Below are positions 6,766 through 14,776 of a stretch of DNA of 32,533 nt, in pieces. The translations under genes were made by a program, and so were the position numbers. This DNA is from an uncultured Collinsella sp. (GTDB lineage Bacteria > Actinomycetota > Coriobacteriia > Coriobacteriales > Coriobacteriaceae), in assembly GCA_900542965.1 (NCBI GenBank), contig UQPY01000024.1, positions 1 to 32,533 of the forward strand. Direction: 5' to 3'. A model generated the notes under the pieces. It ran no database searches. It saw only the letters and a program-made list of their open reading frames with translations, and had not been told where the DNA came from. Every line of letters starts with the position of its first letter. The first letter of the stretch is position 1.

Positions 6766-7791
6766 TTAGTTAAGGCGCTCCACAAAGAAAACTGCCATGG
6801 AGAGGAACAGCTCGCGTGCGTGCGGATCAAGCTCAACGTTCTCGATGGCCGCTTTGGCCTTAGCGGTCAGGTCGAGCGCGTAAGTGTGGGCGTAATCGAT
6901 GGAGCCGGTTTCCTGGAAGATCTCCACGGCGCGTGCGAGCTGCGCGGGATCATCGGTGCCCGAGGAAAGAATCGCCTCGACCTCGTCGTGGTGGCGCTCA
7001 TCAGAGAGGGCGTGTACGGCGACAAGCGTGCGCTTGCCCTCGGTGATGTCGGTGCGGAAGTCCTTGTTGGCGGCTTCCTTAGTGCCGACAAGGTTGAGCA
7101 GGTCGTCCTGAATCTGAAAGGCAAGGCCCGTGTGCAGGCCAAAGGCGCGCAGCGCTTCGATTTGCTCATCGCTGCCGCCGCCGATAATGGCTCCGGCGGC
7201 AAGTGGCGTGGCTCCGCTGTAAAACGCGGTCTTGTGCGTCGCCATGTCCAGGTAGTCATCAACCGAGATATCAAAGCGCCCGTCACGGACCCAACCCAGG
7301 TCGAGCGCTTGACCCTCGATGGTGCGGACGATCATCTCGGTAAGCTCGTGGAGCACGCGCAGCTTCACGTCGGACTCCAGCGTGGGGTCGTCGAGAACCG
7401 TCTTGGTGACCATGGTGAGCGCCAAGTCGCCACAATTGATGGCAAGGCCCGTGCCCTCGGTAAGGTGCATGCAGGGCTTGCCTCGACGAAGCTGTCCGTT
7501 GTCGGCGATGTCGTCGTGGATCAGCGCGCCCGACTGGAAATGCTCGATAGCTGCCGCGGCGCTGCGGGCACTCTCAAAGCTACCGCCCACTGCGGTTGCG
7601 GCGAGCATGCAGATAAGCGGGCGGTGGCGCTTGCCGGCGTTGGCCGTAAAAGCCGAGAGCGGCGCGTACAGGTAGCGCTCGATATCGGCAGAGGTCGCCT
7701 GTCCGTCAAAGAACGTGGCCAGATAGTCGTTGATCTGGTCAAAGTGCTGGGCTAAAAAGCTGGTAAACGGACTGGACACGGGTTCTCGCAT
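6766..7791 (-). CDS. Trans-polyprenyl diphosphate synthase
   Basis: This enzyme of the IspA/GerC-type family condenses isopentenyl diphosphate with allylic diphosphates. The ATG at 7791 (MREPVSSPF) is preferred. An upstream in-frame ATG at 7830 adds 13 unlikely residues and has no ribosome site, though the site at 7791 is also weak (AGAAAG). In the 341-residue product, the first aspartate-rich motif is HDDIADNGQLRRGKP (Asp93, Asp94, Asp97) and the second is QDDLLN (Asp229, Asp230, with Asn at the usual third Asp). GKRHRP near residue 53 binds isopentenyl diphosphate in the family. Chain length cannot be read reliably; quinone or undecaprenyl precursor supply is plausible. It lies between unrelated genes. 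Confidence 0.88.
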   Translation of the reverse strand: MREPVSSPFTSFLAQHFDQINDYLATFFDGQATSADIERYLYAPLSAFTANAGKRHRPLICMLAATAVGGSFESARSAAAAIEHFQSGALIHDDIADNGQLRRGKPCMHLTEGTGLAINCGDLALTMVTKTVLDDPTLESDVKLRVLHELTEMIVRTIEGQALDLGWVRDGRFDISVDDYLDMATHKTAFYSGATPLAAGAIIGGGSDEQIEALRAFGLHTGLAFQIQDDLLNLVGTKEAANKDFRTDITEGKRTLVAVHALSDERHHDEVEAILSSGTDDPAQLARAVEIFQETGSIDYAHTYALDLTAKAKAAIENVELDPHARELFLSMAVFFVERLN

Positions 7792-7904
7792 TCTTTCTGA
7801 GGTTGCATTGATGCAATATGCAGACAACATATTGCCACATCAGGGCGTTTGGCGCGGCAGTTTTGGCGATTTAGGACAACGGGCGTGCGTTTGATGGAGC
7901 GTGC

Positions 7905-10355
7905 CTAAATCAGCCTAAAATGCTCGAGCGCCGCAACGACACCGTCGTGATCGACGGTGTCGGTCACGTAATCGGCCTTATCCTTGAGATAGTCCGGTGC
8001 GTTGCCCATCGCAATGCCGACATCGACGGCGTTCATCAGCGAGACGTCATTGCTGGCGTCGCCGATGCCGTATACGGTTCCGTGGTGGGGATCGAGGGCG
8101 TCGAGTACAGACTGGATGCCCCCGCGCTTCGTGCATTCGCGGGGCGAGATTTCGGTTACCTCGAGTTCGAGCTCGTTAAAGCACAGCAGCGGCTCAAGTG
8201 CCTTATCTTGAGCGATGTGGTTGGCGAGCGATGTAGACATCAAGATCTTGTAGGCGCTGTAATGTTGCAGCTGCGTGACTGCGTCGCCCAGGGTGCGCGC
8301 GTATCCGGGGGCATCAGGGGCATCGGCACTCATGCGCACGACGCCGTTGAGGCCCTCAAAGCGGATGACCTCGCCCGACTGCTCAAGATAGGGGGCAAGG
8401 CGCTGCAGCATGCCGGGCGTCATCGCTAAATCGCGAATCACGTGTCCCTCAAGTTCGACATAGCCACCCGCGAGGCAGACGATGCCGGCCCAGGGCAGCT
8501 CAAGAAGTTTGGGGTGGATGCAGCTGAGGGTGCGCCCTGTGCAGATAAAGGCCATGTTGCCATTTGCAACGAAATCGCGGACGGCCTGCGAGACCGCCTC
8601 GTTGGGATAGGGGGACAGGTCTCGCTCGCTCTCGGGAAGCTCTTGTGCCACTCGAGGGTCTTGCCAGGCGAGCGTGCCGTCAATGTCGAAGAAGCAGATA
8701 TCGCCGTGCTTGTGGGTTGGGCTGGCGACAGGGGAGGCCGAGGCGGTGGGCACAAATCCCGGCTCGAGGCCCATGATCTGGTCAAAATGCTCTTTAACGC
8801 GGGGAACGGAGATGCCGATGATCACCTGGGCGGTCTTGCCCGTAATGATGAGGCCCTTGGCGCCCGCCGCGACAAACGCCGCGTTATCTGCAACGATGGA
8901 AGGGTCTGCGACCTCGACGCGCAGGCGCGTGGCGCAGTTGGTTGCGCCCACAATATTGCCAACGCCACCTAAAAGCTGAATTGCCCGCTCAGCGAGGACG
9001 TGATCTTGATCGGATCGACTATTGACCTCGTCATTGGGAGATTGCTCTTTGGCAAAGCCGCTTCCCGTTAAATGATCGATTGCCGCGCGATTGGCGACAT
9101 GATCCTCGCGGCCCGGTGTCTTAAGGTCATAGATCAAGATGAGTGCTCGAAAACTAACAAAAAAGATGAGGCTAAAGGCAAGGCCGATACCGAGTGCCAA
9201 AAGATAGGCACCGGCATGCGTGCGCATGAGCGGAATAAAGTTGAAGGCTGCCATCTCCATGAGGCCGCCCGAGAAGATGCCGACGATGCCAAAGAGATTC
9301 ATGGTTGTGGCAAGGCAAGACGATAAGACGGCGTAGAGAAAAAAGAGCCCGGGGTGGGTGAACATAAAGAGAAACTCGAGTGGCTCGGTAACGCCGCAAA
9401 CCACCGAGGCGATGATGGCGGGAACAAGGATGACCCTGAGGCCGGCGCGGCGCTCTGGTTTTGCGGTGGAGTAGAACGCGGCTGCGATGGCGGGAAGGCC
9501 AAAGAGCTTGACCCAGCCGGTGGCGGTAAAACCGGCCCACGGCGCAAGTTCATTAAGGGGGCGCGTGCTATGGGAGAGGATGGGGAGCAAGCTGCTCCAC
9601 GTGGCGTAGATGCCGTCGTTAATGACCAGGTTGTCGTAGTAGATCGGCATGTAGAGCAGGTGGTGCAGCCCCATGGGCTCGAGCGCTCGCTCCAAAAGCA
9701 CAAAGATGCCCACGCCAAAGGGGCCGACGCTCGTAAGTGCATGGCGCAGCGTTTCGGTCACAGCGTATACGAAGGGCACGATGGCGGCCGAGATGGCGGC
9801 AAGGGCGAACACGGCAAAAAAGCTGATGAGGTAGACCAGCGAGGAGCCCGAGAAGGTACCGAGCCAATCGGGAACCTTGGCATCGTAGAAGCGGTCATGG
9901 ATGGCGACGACGGTTGCCGACACCGCCAGCGGGCCGATAATGCCGGTGTCGAGCGTCTTGATGCCGTCGATGATGGTGATGCCGCTAGCGGAGGTCAAAG
10001 ACGACGGGTACTTAAGTCCAAGATTGTCTCCGCTCAGCTTAATGATTTCGCTCAAAAAGAAGCAATAGGCAAAATAGGCGACGAGAGCCTCGAGGCAGCA
10101 ACGAGCCGGTTGTTTTTGGGCAAGGCCGATGGGCAGCGCTACGGCAAAAAGGAGCGGGAGGCGTTTAAAGACCGTCCACGAGCCGCGTTGGATGATGGTC
10201 CAAAAAGCGTACCAAGGGGTTCCGTATACGGCGAGATCGCCGACGATGTCCGCAGTCGTTGCGAGAGCGGAGACGCCGACCATGAGGCCTGATATAGAAA
10301 ACAGCATGGCGGGCGCGAACATTGCCCCGCCAAAGCGTTGGATTTTTTGCAGCAT
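7905..10355 (-). CDS. PTS EIIC-EIIB transporter fused to a Cof-type HAD phosphatase
   Basis: An 816-residue three-part protein. Residues 1-410 form a polytopic EIIC of the glucose/maltose/alpha-glucoside superfamily, with the GVTEPLEFLFMFTHPGLF signature at 321-338. Residues about 450-530 form EIIB with phospho-accepting Cys474 in NCATRLR. After an Ala/Ser/Pro linker, residues 551-816 are a Cof-like HAD hydrolase with DIDGT (557-561), CTGRT near 610 and GIGDASNDVSLMNAVDVGIAMGN near the end. EIIA is absent and must come from elsewhere. The ATG at 10355 follows GGAAGG. It is divergent from a GntR/UTRA gene. The design suggests sugar uptake as the phosphate ester with dephosphorylation by the same polypeptide, or sensing of it. 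The substrate is probably an alpha-glucoside such as maltose or trehalose (inference). Confidence 0.88.
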   Translation of the reverse strand: MLQKIQRFGGAMFAPAMLFSISGLMVGVSALATTADIVGDLAVYGTPWYAFWTIIQRGSWTVFKRLPLLFAVALPIGLAQKQPARCCLEALVAYFAYCFFLSEIIKLSGDNLGLKYPSSLTSASGITIIDGIKTLDTGIIGPLAVSATVVAIHDRFYDAKVPDWLGTFSGSSLVYLISFFAVFALAAISAAIVPFVYAVTETLRHALTSVGPFGVGIFVLLERALEPMGLHHLLYMPIYYDNLVINDGIYATWSSLLPILSHSTRPLNELAPWAGFTATGWVKLFGLPAIAAAFYSTAKPERRAGLRVILVPAIIASVVCGVTEPLEFLFMFTHPGLFFLYAVLSSCLATTMNLFGIVGIFSGGLMEMAAFNFIPLMRTHAGAYLLALGIGLAFSLIFFVSFRALILIYDLKTPGREDHVANRAAIDHLTGSGFAKEQSPNDEVNSRSDQDHVLAERAIQLLGGVGNIVGATNCATRLRVEVADPSIVADNAAFVAAGAKGLIITGKTAQVIIGISVPRVKEHFDQIMGLEPGFVPTASASPVASPTHKHGDICFFDIDGTLAWQDPRVAQELPESERDLSPYPNEAVSQAVRDFVANGNMAFICTGRTLSCIHPKLLELPWAGIVCLAGGYVELEGHVIRDLAMTPGMLQRLAPYLEQSGEVIRFEGLNGVVRMSADAPDAPGYARTLGDAVTQLQHYSAYKILMSTSLANHIAQDKALEPLLCFNELELEVTEISPRECTKRGGIQSVLDALDPHHGTVYGIGDASNDVSLMNAVDVGIAMGNAPDYLKDKADYVTDTVDHDGVVAALEHFRLI

Positions 10356-10398
10356 GTTCTGCCTTCCGAATATCGAGGCGCGTTGCGCGTGGGGAAAC

Positions 10399-10408
10399 GT
10401 TTAAACAA
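10399..10408. promoter_or_regulatory. Candidate operator at the PTS gene promoter
   Basis: GTTTAAACAA lies just downstream of a minus-strand -10 box TACAAT (10421-10416), close to the predicted transcription start. The same ten bases recur at 10521-10530. The site also contains AAACGTTTAAAC (10396-10407), so a LacI-type protein could bind here as well. Confidence 0.45.
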
Positions 10409-10520
10409 TGGATTCATTGTAGAGGACCGGACGATTGTCGTACCGGCAGTTTTGAGCGAAACCGATTTGGGCATGACAGAAACCGTCAACGGTTAAATCC
10501 TGTCGCTTTACCGATATTCA

Positions 10521-10530
10521 GTTTAAACAA
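10521..10530. promoter_or_regulatory. Candidate operator at the gntR promoter
   Basis: GTTTAAACAA overlaps the -35 position of a plus-strand promoter with the extended -10 TGCTATCGT (10541-10549). It is identical to the site at 10399-10408, which suggests control of both divergent genes by the adjacent GntR protein. Confidence 0.45.
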
Positions 10531-10584
10531 CTTTAAGAAATGCTATCGTGCCTAGCCGGAAATGAACAATGTAGAGGTGAAACA

Positions 10585-11304
10585 ATGCCAAAAGCGATAT
10601 ACGAAGGAATCTACCGAGAAATACGCTCGCGCATCATTAATGGGACCTATGCGTTTCAGGAGATGCTGCCAACCGAAGCCGAACTGACCGCGGAATTTGG
10701 CTGCACGCGCAATACCGTCCGCCGCGCTTTGAGCATGCTGGCCGACGGGATGTTTGTGCAGCCCATACACGGCAAGGGCGTGCGCGTTATTTGGCTTAAG
10801 GGCGAAACCGACATGTTGGGCGCACTCGAAGAGGTTGAGTCGTTTGGCGAGTTTGCAAAGCGCAACAATGCCGTTGCATCGACGGACGTTAAGTCTTTTG
10901 AACATCTGGTCTGCACCGAGCAGCTCTCTCGTCGCCTGGGCTTTAGGGTGGGCGAGGAGCTTATTCGCGTAGTGCGTGTCCGAAGCCTCAACGGCAACGC
11001 GCGCCAAGTGGACCATGGCTATTTTTTGGCGTCGATCGCCAAGGGCCTGACCCCCGAGATCGCGGCAGATTCTATTTACGGCTATCTGGAGCACAAGCGC
11101 GGTGTCAAAGTGATGGCGAGCCGTCGTACGGTGAGTGTCGAGCTCGCCAACGATGAAGACTGCAGCTATCTTGACCTCGGCAAATACAACTGCGTTGCCG
11201 TCATGGAGAGTCAGTCGTACACCTCGGATGGCATCTTGTTTGAGGTGACGCACACTCGCACACACCCCGAGATCTTCCATTACCGCGTCAATTCCAAGCG
11301 ATAG
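10585..11304 (+). CDS. GntR/HutC-family regulator with UTRA domain (TreR-like)
   Basis: A 239-residue transcription factor. Residues 3-72 form the GntR winged helix (IYREIRSRI...LPTEAELTAEFGCTRNTVRRAL...GKGVRVI). Residues about 90-235 form a UTRA effector domain, which binds sugar phosphates or related ligands in this family. The ATG at 10585 follows AGAGGTG; an in-frame extension upstream has no support. It resembles TreR-type repressors, and its divergent partner is a PTS permease, so the effector is plausibly the imported sugar phosphate. GTTTAAACAA repeats sit in both divergent promoters, consistent with autoregulation. A terminator follows at 11343. Confidence 0.88.
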   Translation: MPKAIYEGIYREIRSRIINGTYAFQEMLPTEAELTAEFGCTRNTVRRALSMLADGMFVQPIHGKGVRVIWLKGETDMLGALEEVESFGEFAKRNNAVASTDVKSFEHLVCTEQLSRRLGFRVGEELIRVVRVRSLNGNARQVDHGYFLASIAKGLTPEIAADSIYGYLEHKRGVKVMASRRTVSVELANDEDCSYLDLGKYNCVAVMESQSYTSDGILFEVTHTRTHPEIFHYRVNSKR

Positions 11305-11342
11305 CCGGCTAGCTCGCAGCCTGACGAGACTCATGCCCTCAA

Positions 11343-11397
11343 AGAGAAAACGCCCGGTCAAACCGACGGTACATCGGCTTGACCGGGCGTTTTCTCT
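11343..11397. terminator. Strong hairpin terminator after gntR
   Basis: AGAGAAAACGCCCGGTCAA (11343-11361) pairs perfectly with the reverse complement at 11379-11397, giving a 19-bp stem. The TTTTCTCT end of the stem provides the U-rich tail. It separates gntR from the ABC transporter operon. Confidence 0.8.
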
Positions 11398-11415
11398 GCA
11401 TTAGATAACAAATAA

Positions 11416-11427
11416 TTGTTTATACAA
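11416..11427. promoter_or_regulatory. Candidate distal operator upstream of the ABC operon
   Basis: TTGTTTATACAA is a near-perfect dyad resembling GntR/HutC-family operators, and the related TTGTTCAAACAA lies at 11491-11502. It is about 100 bp upstream of the likely -10 box. Confidence 0.4.
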
Positions 11428-11490
11428 AACTTGTCAAGTATCAAGTTGAAATTACCGTTCACCGAAGTTTTTCTACCGCTCTAGTAATAC

Positions 11491-11522
11491 TTGTTCAAAC
11501 AACTAGCCAAATAGCGTATTGT
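11491..11522 (+). promoter_or_regulatory. ABC operon promoter with overlapping operator
   Basis: The near-palindrome TTGTTCAAACAA (11491-11502) covers the -35 position (TTCAAA 11494-11499) of a -10 box TATTGT (11517-11522), with 17-bp spacing. A repressor bound there would block RNA polymerase. It shares the core of the sites at the PTS, gntR and malQ promoters. The 5' untranslated region is about 85 nt. Confidence 0.45.
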
Positions 11523-11610
11523 ACAAATCAGCAAAAGGGGCAAAGTCCCCGAGCCAATCTCCGAAGGCGGCGGCAAAGGGTGCCGCCACGGTGTGAAAGG
11601 GTGGATTGTA

Positions 11611-12927
11611 ATGAAGAACGAAATGAGCAGAAGGCAGTTCCTGGGCTTTGCTGGTTCCGCGGCTGCGGTTCTTGGTCTGGGCCTCGTGGGCTGCGGTGGT
11701 TCTGCCGGCTCTGGCTCCTCTGCTTCTGGTGACGCTGCCGAGGTCTACTTCCTCCAGTTCAAGCCCGAGGTCGACAAGGAGTGGAAGGAGATCGCCAAGG
11801 CGTACAAGAAGGAGAAGGGCGTCGAGGTCAAGATCGTGACCGCCGCCTCCAACACCTACGAGGAGAAGCTCAAGTCCGAGATGTCCAAGAGCTCCGCTCC
11901 GACGCTGTTCCAGGTCAACGGCCCCACCGGCCTTAAGAACTGGAAGGACTACTGCGCCGATCTTTCCGACACCAAGCTCCGCGGCGAGCTCATCGACGAC
12001 TCCCTGGCTCTGCAGTCCGACGGCAAGGATCTGGGTATCGACTGGGTTCAGGAGAGCTACGGCATCATCTACAACAAGGAGCTCCTCGAGAAGGCTGGCT
12101 ACAAGGCCGAGGACATCAACTCCTTCGACAAGCTGAAGGCTTGCGCCGATGACATCCAGGCCCGCAAGGACGAGCTCGGCGTTGACGGTGCCTTCACTTC
12201 CGCCGGCATGGATGACTCCTCCAGCTGGCGCTACACCACCCACCTCGCCAACCTCCCGCTCTACTACGAGTTCGAGAAGGAGCACAACCAGGAGGACGAC
12301 GAGATCAAGGGCGAGTATCTCGACAACTTTAAGCAGATCTTCGACCTGTACATCACCGACTCCACCTGCGATCCTTCGCAGCTCGCCTCCAAGACCGGTG
12401 ACGACGCCACCAACGAGTTCGCAACCGGCAAGGCCGTCTTCTACCAGAACGGCTCTTGGGCCTACGCCGACCTCACCAAGGCCGGTATGACCGACGACCA
12501 GCTCGGCATGCTGCCGATCTACATCGGCGTCGACGGCGAGGAGAACCAGGGCCTGTGCTCCGGCGGCGAGAACTACTGGTGCGTCAGCTCCCAGGCTTCC
12601 GAGGATGCTCAGAAGGCCACCGAGGACTTCATGTATTGGTGCGTCACTTCTGACACCGCCACCAGCATCATCGCTGACAAGATGGGTCTGACCGCCCCGT
12701 TCAAGAGCGCCAAGGAGACCACCAACGTCTTCTCGCAGCAGGCCGTTGCTATGGCCAAGGACGGCAAGAAGACCGTCGCTTGGGACTTCGTTTACATCCC
12801 CTCCGAGGAGTGGAAGAAGAACCTCAAGCAGGCTCTCATCGCTTATGCTGCCGACAACACCAAGTGGGACGGCGTCAAGAACGCCTTCGTCGATGGCTGG
12901 AAGACCGAGAAGGCTGCTTCCGAGTAA
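11611..12927 (+). CDS. ABC transporter sugar-binding lipoprotein (maltodextrin-type, SBP_bac_1)
   Basis: A 438-residue extracellular solute-binding protein. The ATG at 11611 is chosen because AGGGTGG precedes it; an upstream GTG at 11593 lies within that ribosome site. The N-terminus combines a twin-arginine-like motif SRRQFLGF (6-13) with a hydrophobic stretch and the lipobox LVGC (Cys28), so it is probably a Tat-exported lipoprotein. A Gly/Ser linker follows, then the mature MalE/UgpB-like domain. Codon use is strongly biased (GAG, AAG, CTC), which suggests high expression. It heads an operon with two permeases and an ATPase. The phosphorylase and MalQ genes downstream favour malto-oligosaccharides as substrate, but this is inference. 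Confidence 0.9.
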   Translation: MKNEMSRRQFLGFAGSAAAVLGLGLVGCGGSAGSGSSASGDAAEVYFLQFKPEVDKEWKEIAKAYKKEKGVEVKIVTAASNTYEEKLKSEMSKSSAPTLFQVNGPTGLKNWKDYCADLSDTKLRGELIDDSLALQSDGKDLGIDWVQESYGIIYNKELLEKAGYKAEDINSFDKLKACADDIQARKDELGVDGAFTSAGMDDSSSWRYTTHLANLPLYYEFEKEHNQEDDEIKGEYLDNFKQIFDLYITDSTCDPSQLASKTGDDATNEFATGKAVFYQNGSWAYADLTKAGMTDDQLGMLPIYIGVDGEENQGLCSGGENYWCVSSQASEDAQKATEDFMYWCVTSDTATSIIADKMGLTAPFKSAKETTNVFSQQAVAMAKDGKKTVAWDFVYIPSEEWKKNLKQALIAYAADNTKWDGVKNAFVDGWKTEKAASE

Positions 12928-12958
12928 GCAGTTGCTGCCCAAGCTATCTGATTAGCGA

Positions 12959-12994
12959 CAGGGGGCGGGCAGACGTAGGTTTGCCCGCCCCCTG
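12959..12994 (+). other. Intercistronic hairpin between binding protein and permease
   Basis: A perfect 13-bp stem, CAGGGGGCGGGCA / TGCCCGCCCCCTG, has a 10-nt loop and no T tract. Its position matches the malE-malF type of intercistronic stem. There such stems protect the upstream mRNA and give more binding protein than permease. Confidence 0.6.
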
Positions 12995-13014
12995 CATATT
13001 GAAAGGACCCTTCT

Positions 13015-13869
13015 ATGGGCAAAGCACTCAAGCGCTGGTGGCCGCTCTTTATGCTGCCCACGTGCCTGGCGTTTATGATCGGGTTCGTGATTCCCTTTAT
13101 CCAGGGTTTCTATCTCTCGTTCTGCCAGTTTATTACCATCAATAACGCGCACTTTGTCGGTATCGAGAACTACGTGCGCGCACTGACCGACCCGCAGTTC
13201 TCCACGTCGTTCTTCTTTACCGTGGCGTTTGCCTTCCTGTCGACGGTGCTCATCAACGTGATCGCGCTGGCCATTGCGCAGGCGCTCACTCGCAAGGCGC
13301 TCAAGGGCACCAACATCTTCCGTACGATTTTCTTTATGCCTAACCTGATTGGCGGCATTGTACTGGGTTACATTTGGCAGATTCTGATCAACTGCCTGCT
13401 CTCCAACGTGGGTGCCCAGCTTATCGCCCTCAACTCCGCCGCTGGCTTCTGGGGCCTTATCATCCTGACCCTGTGGCAACAGGTCGGCTACATGATGATC
13501 ATCTACATCGCCGGTCTGCAGTCCATTCCGTCTGATTACATCGAGGCCGCCAAGGTCGACGGCGCTACGGCATGGCAGACGTTTTGGAAGGTTAAGATCC
13601 CCAACCTGATGCCGACCATCACCATCTGCCTGTTCCTGTCCATCACCAACGGCTTTAAGCTGTTCGACCAGAACCTCGCCCTTACCGGTGGCGCCCCGGC
13701 GCACTCCACCGAGATGCTCGCCCTGAACATCTACAACACGTTCTATTCGCGTGCTGGCATCGCATGGCAGGGCATCGGTCAGGCCAAGGCAGTTATCTTC
13801 TGCATCCTGGTTGTCGCTATTTCTATGATCCAGCTTAAGGCCACGAGGTCCAAGGAGGTGCAGCAGTAA
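13015..13869 (+). CDS. ABC transporter permease, MalF-like
   Basis: A 284-residue inner-membrane permease with about six hydrophobic segments. The cytoplasmic EAA loop, EAAKVDGATAWQTFWKVKIP, begins at residue 177 and docks onto the ATPase. It lacks the long extra loop of E. coli MalF, like the shorter sugar permeases of Gram-positive bacteria. GAAAGGA precedes the start by about ten bases. The stop overlaps the start of the next permease (TAATG), showing translational coupling. Confidence 0.92.
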   Translation: MGKALKRWWPLFMLPTCLAFMIGFVIPFIQGFYLSFCQFITINNAHFVGIENYVRALTDPQFSTSFFFTVAFAFLSTVLINVIALAIAQALTRKALKGTNIFRTIFFMPNLIGGIVLGYIWQILINCLLSNVGAQLIALNSAAGFWGLIILTLWQQVGYMMIIYIAGLQSIPSDYIEAAKVDGATAWQTFWKVKIPNLMPTITICLFLSITNGFKLFDQNLALTGGAPAHSTEMLALNIYNTFYSRAGIAWQGIGQAKAVIFCILVVAISMIQLKATRSKEVQQ

Positions 13870-14708
13870 TGAAACGCGATAAGGCTATCAACCGCGCGCT
13901 CTCGATCTTCTTTACGATCCTGTCGCTCGCATGGATCTACCCCGTGTTCATGATTGCGCTCAATTCCTTTAAGAAAGCGACCGCAATCAGCACCACCACG
14001 GCGTTCGATCTGCTCACGCCCGAGACGTTCAACGGCCTCGCAAACTACGTGCACGCTCTGAACGAGCAGGGCTTTGCCTCGGCGTTTATGTACTCGCTTA
14101 TCATCACGGTCACGTCGGTCGTGCTGATTCTGGTGTGCTGCTCCATGTGCGCTTGGTACGTGGTGCGCGTCAACAGCAAGATCTCGAACTTCTTCTATTA
14201 CCTGTTCGTCTTCTCGATGGTCGTACCGTTCCAGATGCTCATGTTCACGCTGTCCAACCTCGCGGACCGCATCGGCTTTAACACGCCGTTTAACATCTGC
14301 TTCATCTACCTTGGTTTTGGCGCGGGCCTCGCGGTCTTTATGTTCGCCGGCTTCGTCAAGAACATCCCGCTCGAGATTGAGGAAGCGGCCATGATCGACG
14401 GCTGCAACCCGGTCCAAGTGTTCTTTAAGATCGTCCTTCCCATTATGAAGCCCACCTATCTTTCGGTCGGCATCCTTGAGACCATGTGGGTCTGGAACGA
14501 CTATCTGCTGCCCTACCTTACGCTCGACTCCACCAAGTACAAGACCATTCCTATCTTGATCCAGTACTTCCGTGGCGGCTATGGCCACGTCGAGCTCGGC
14601 CCCATGATGGCGTGCATCATGATGGTCGTCATCCCCATCGTCATCATGTACATCTTCTGCCAGAAGTACATCATCGACGGTGTGGTGGCAGGTGCCGTCA
14701 AGGGCTGA
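13869..14708 (+). CDS. ABC transporter permease, MalG-like
   Basis: A 279-residue polytopic membrane protein, the second permease of the carbohydrate importer. The EAA loop, EAAMIDGCNPVQVFFKIVLP, begins at residue 172. Its ATG shares one base with the stop of the preceding permease, and AAGGAGGTG lies about nine bases upstream. It pairs with the MalF-like subunit to form the channel that receives sugar from the lipoprotein. Confidence 0.92.
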   Translation: MKRDKAINRALSIFFTILSLAWIYPVFMIALNSFKKATAISTTTAFDLLTPETFNGLANYVHALNEQGFASAFMYSLIITVTSVVLILVCCSMCAWYVVRVNSKISNFFYYLFVFSMVVPFQMLMFTLSNLADRIGFNTPFNICFIYLGFGAGLAVFMFAGFVKNIPLEIEEAAMIDGCNPVQVFFKIVLPIMKPTYLSVGILETMWVWNDYLLPYLTLDSTKYKTIPILIQYFRGGYGHVELGPMMACIMMVVIPIVIMYIFCQKYIIDGVVAGAVKG

Positions 14709-14733
14709 TGCCGTAACTGTTTTGCAAGTTTTG

Positions 14734-14758
14734 GCGGCGCCTCTCAGCGCGGCGCCGC
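14734..14758 (+). other. Intercistronic hairpin before the ATPase gene
   Basis: GCGGCGCC (14734-14741) and GGCGCCGC (14751-14758) form an 8-bp GC-only stem with a 9-nt loop. There is no T tract. It is probably an mRNA processing or stability element rather than a terminator. Confidence 0.45.
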
Positions 14759-14776
14759 GTATCGAAAGGTAAAGGC

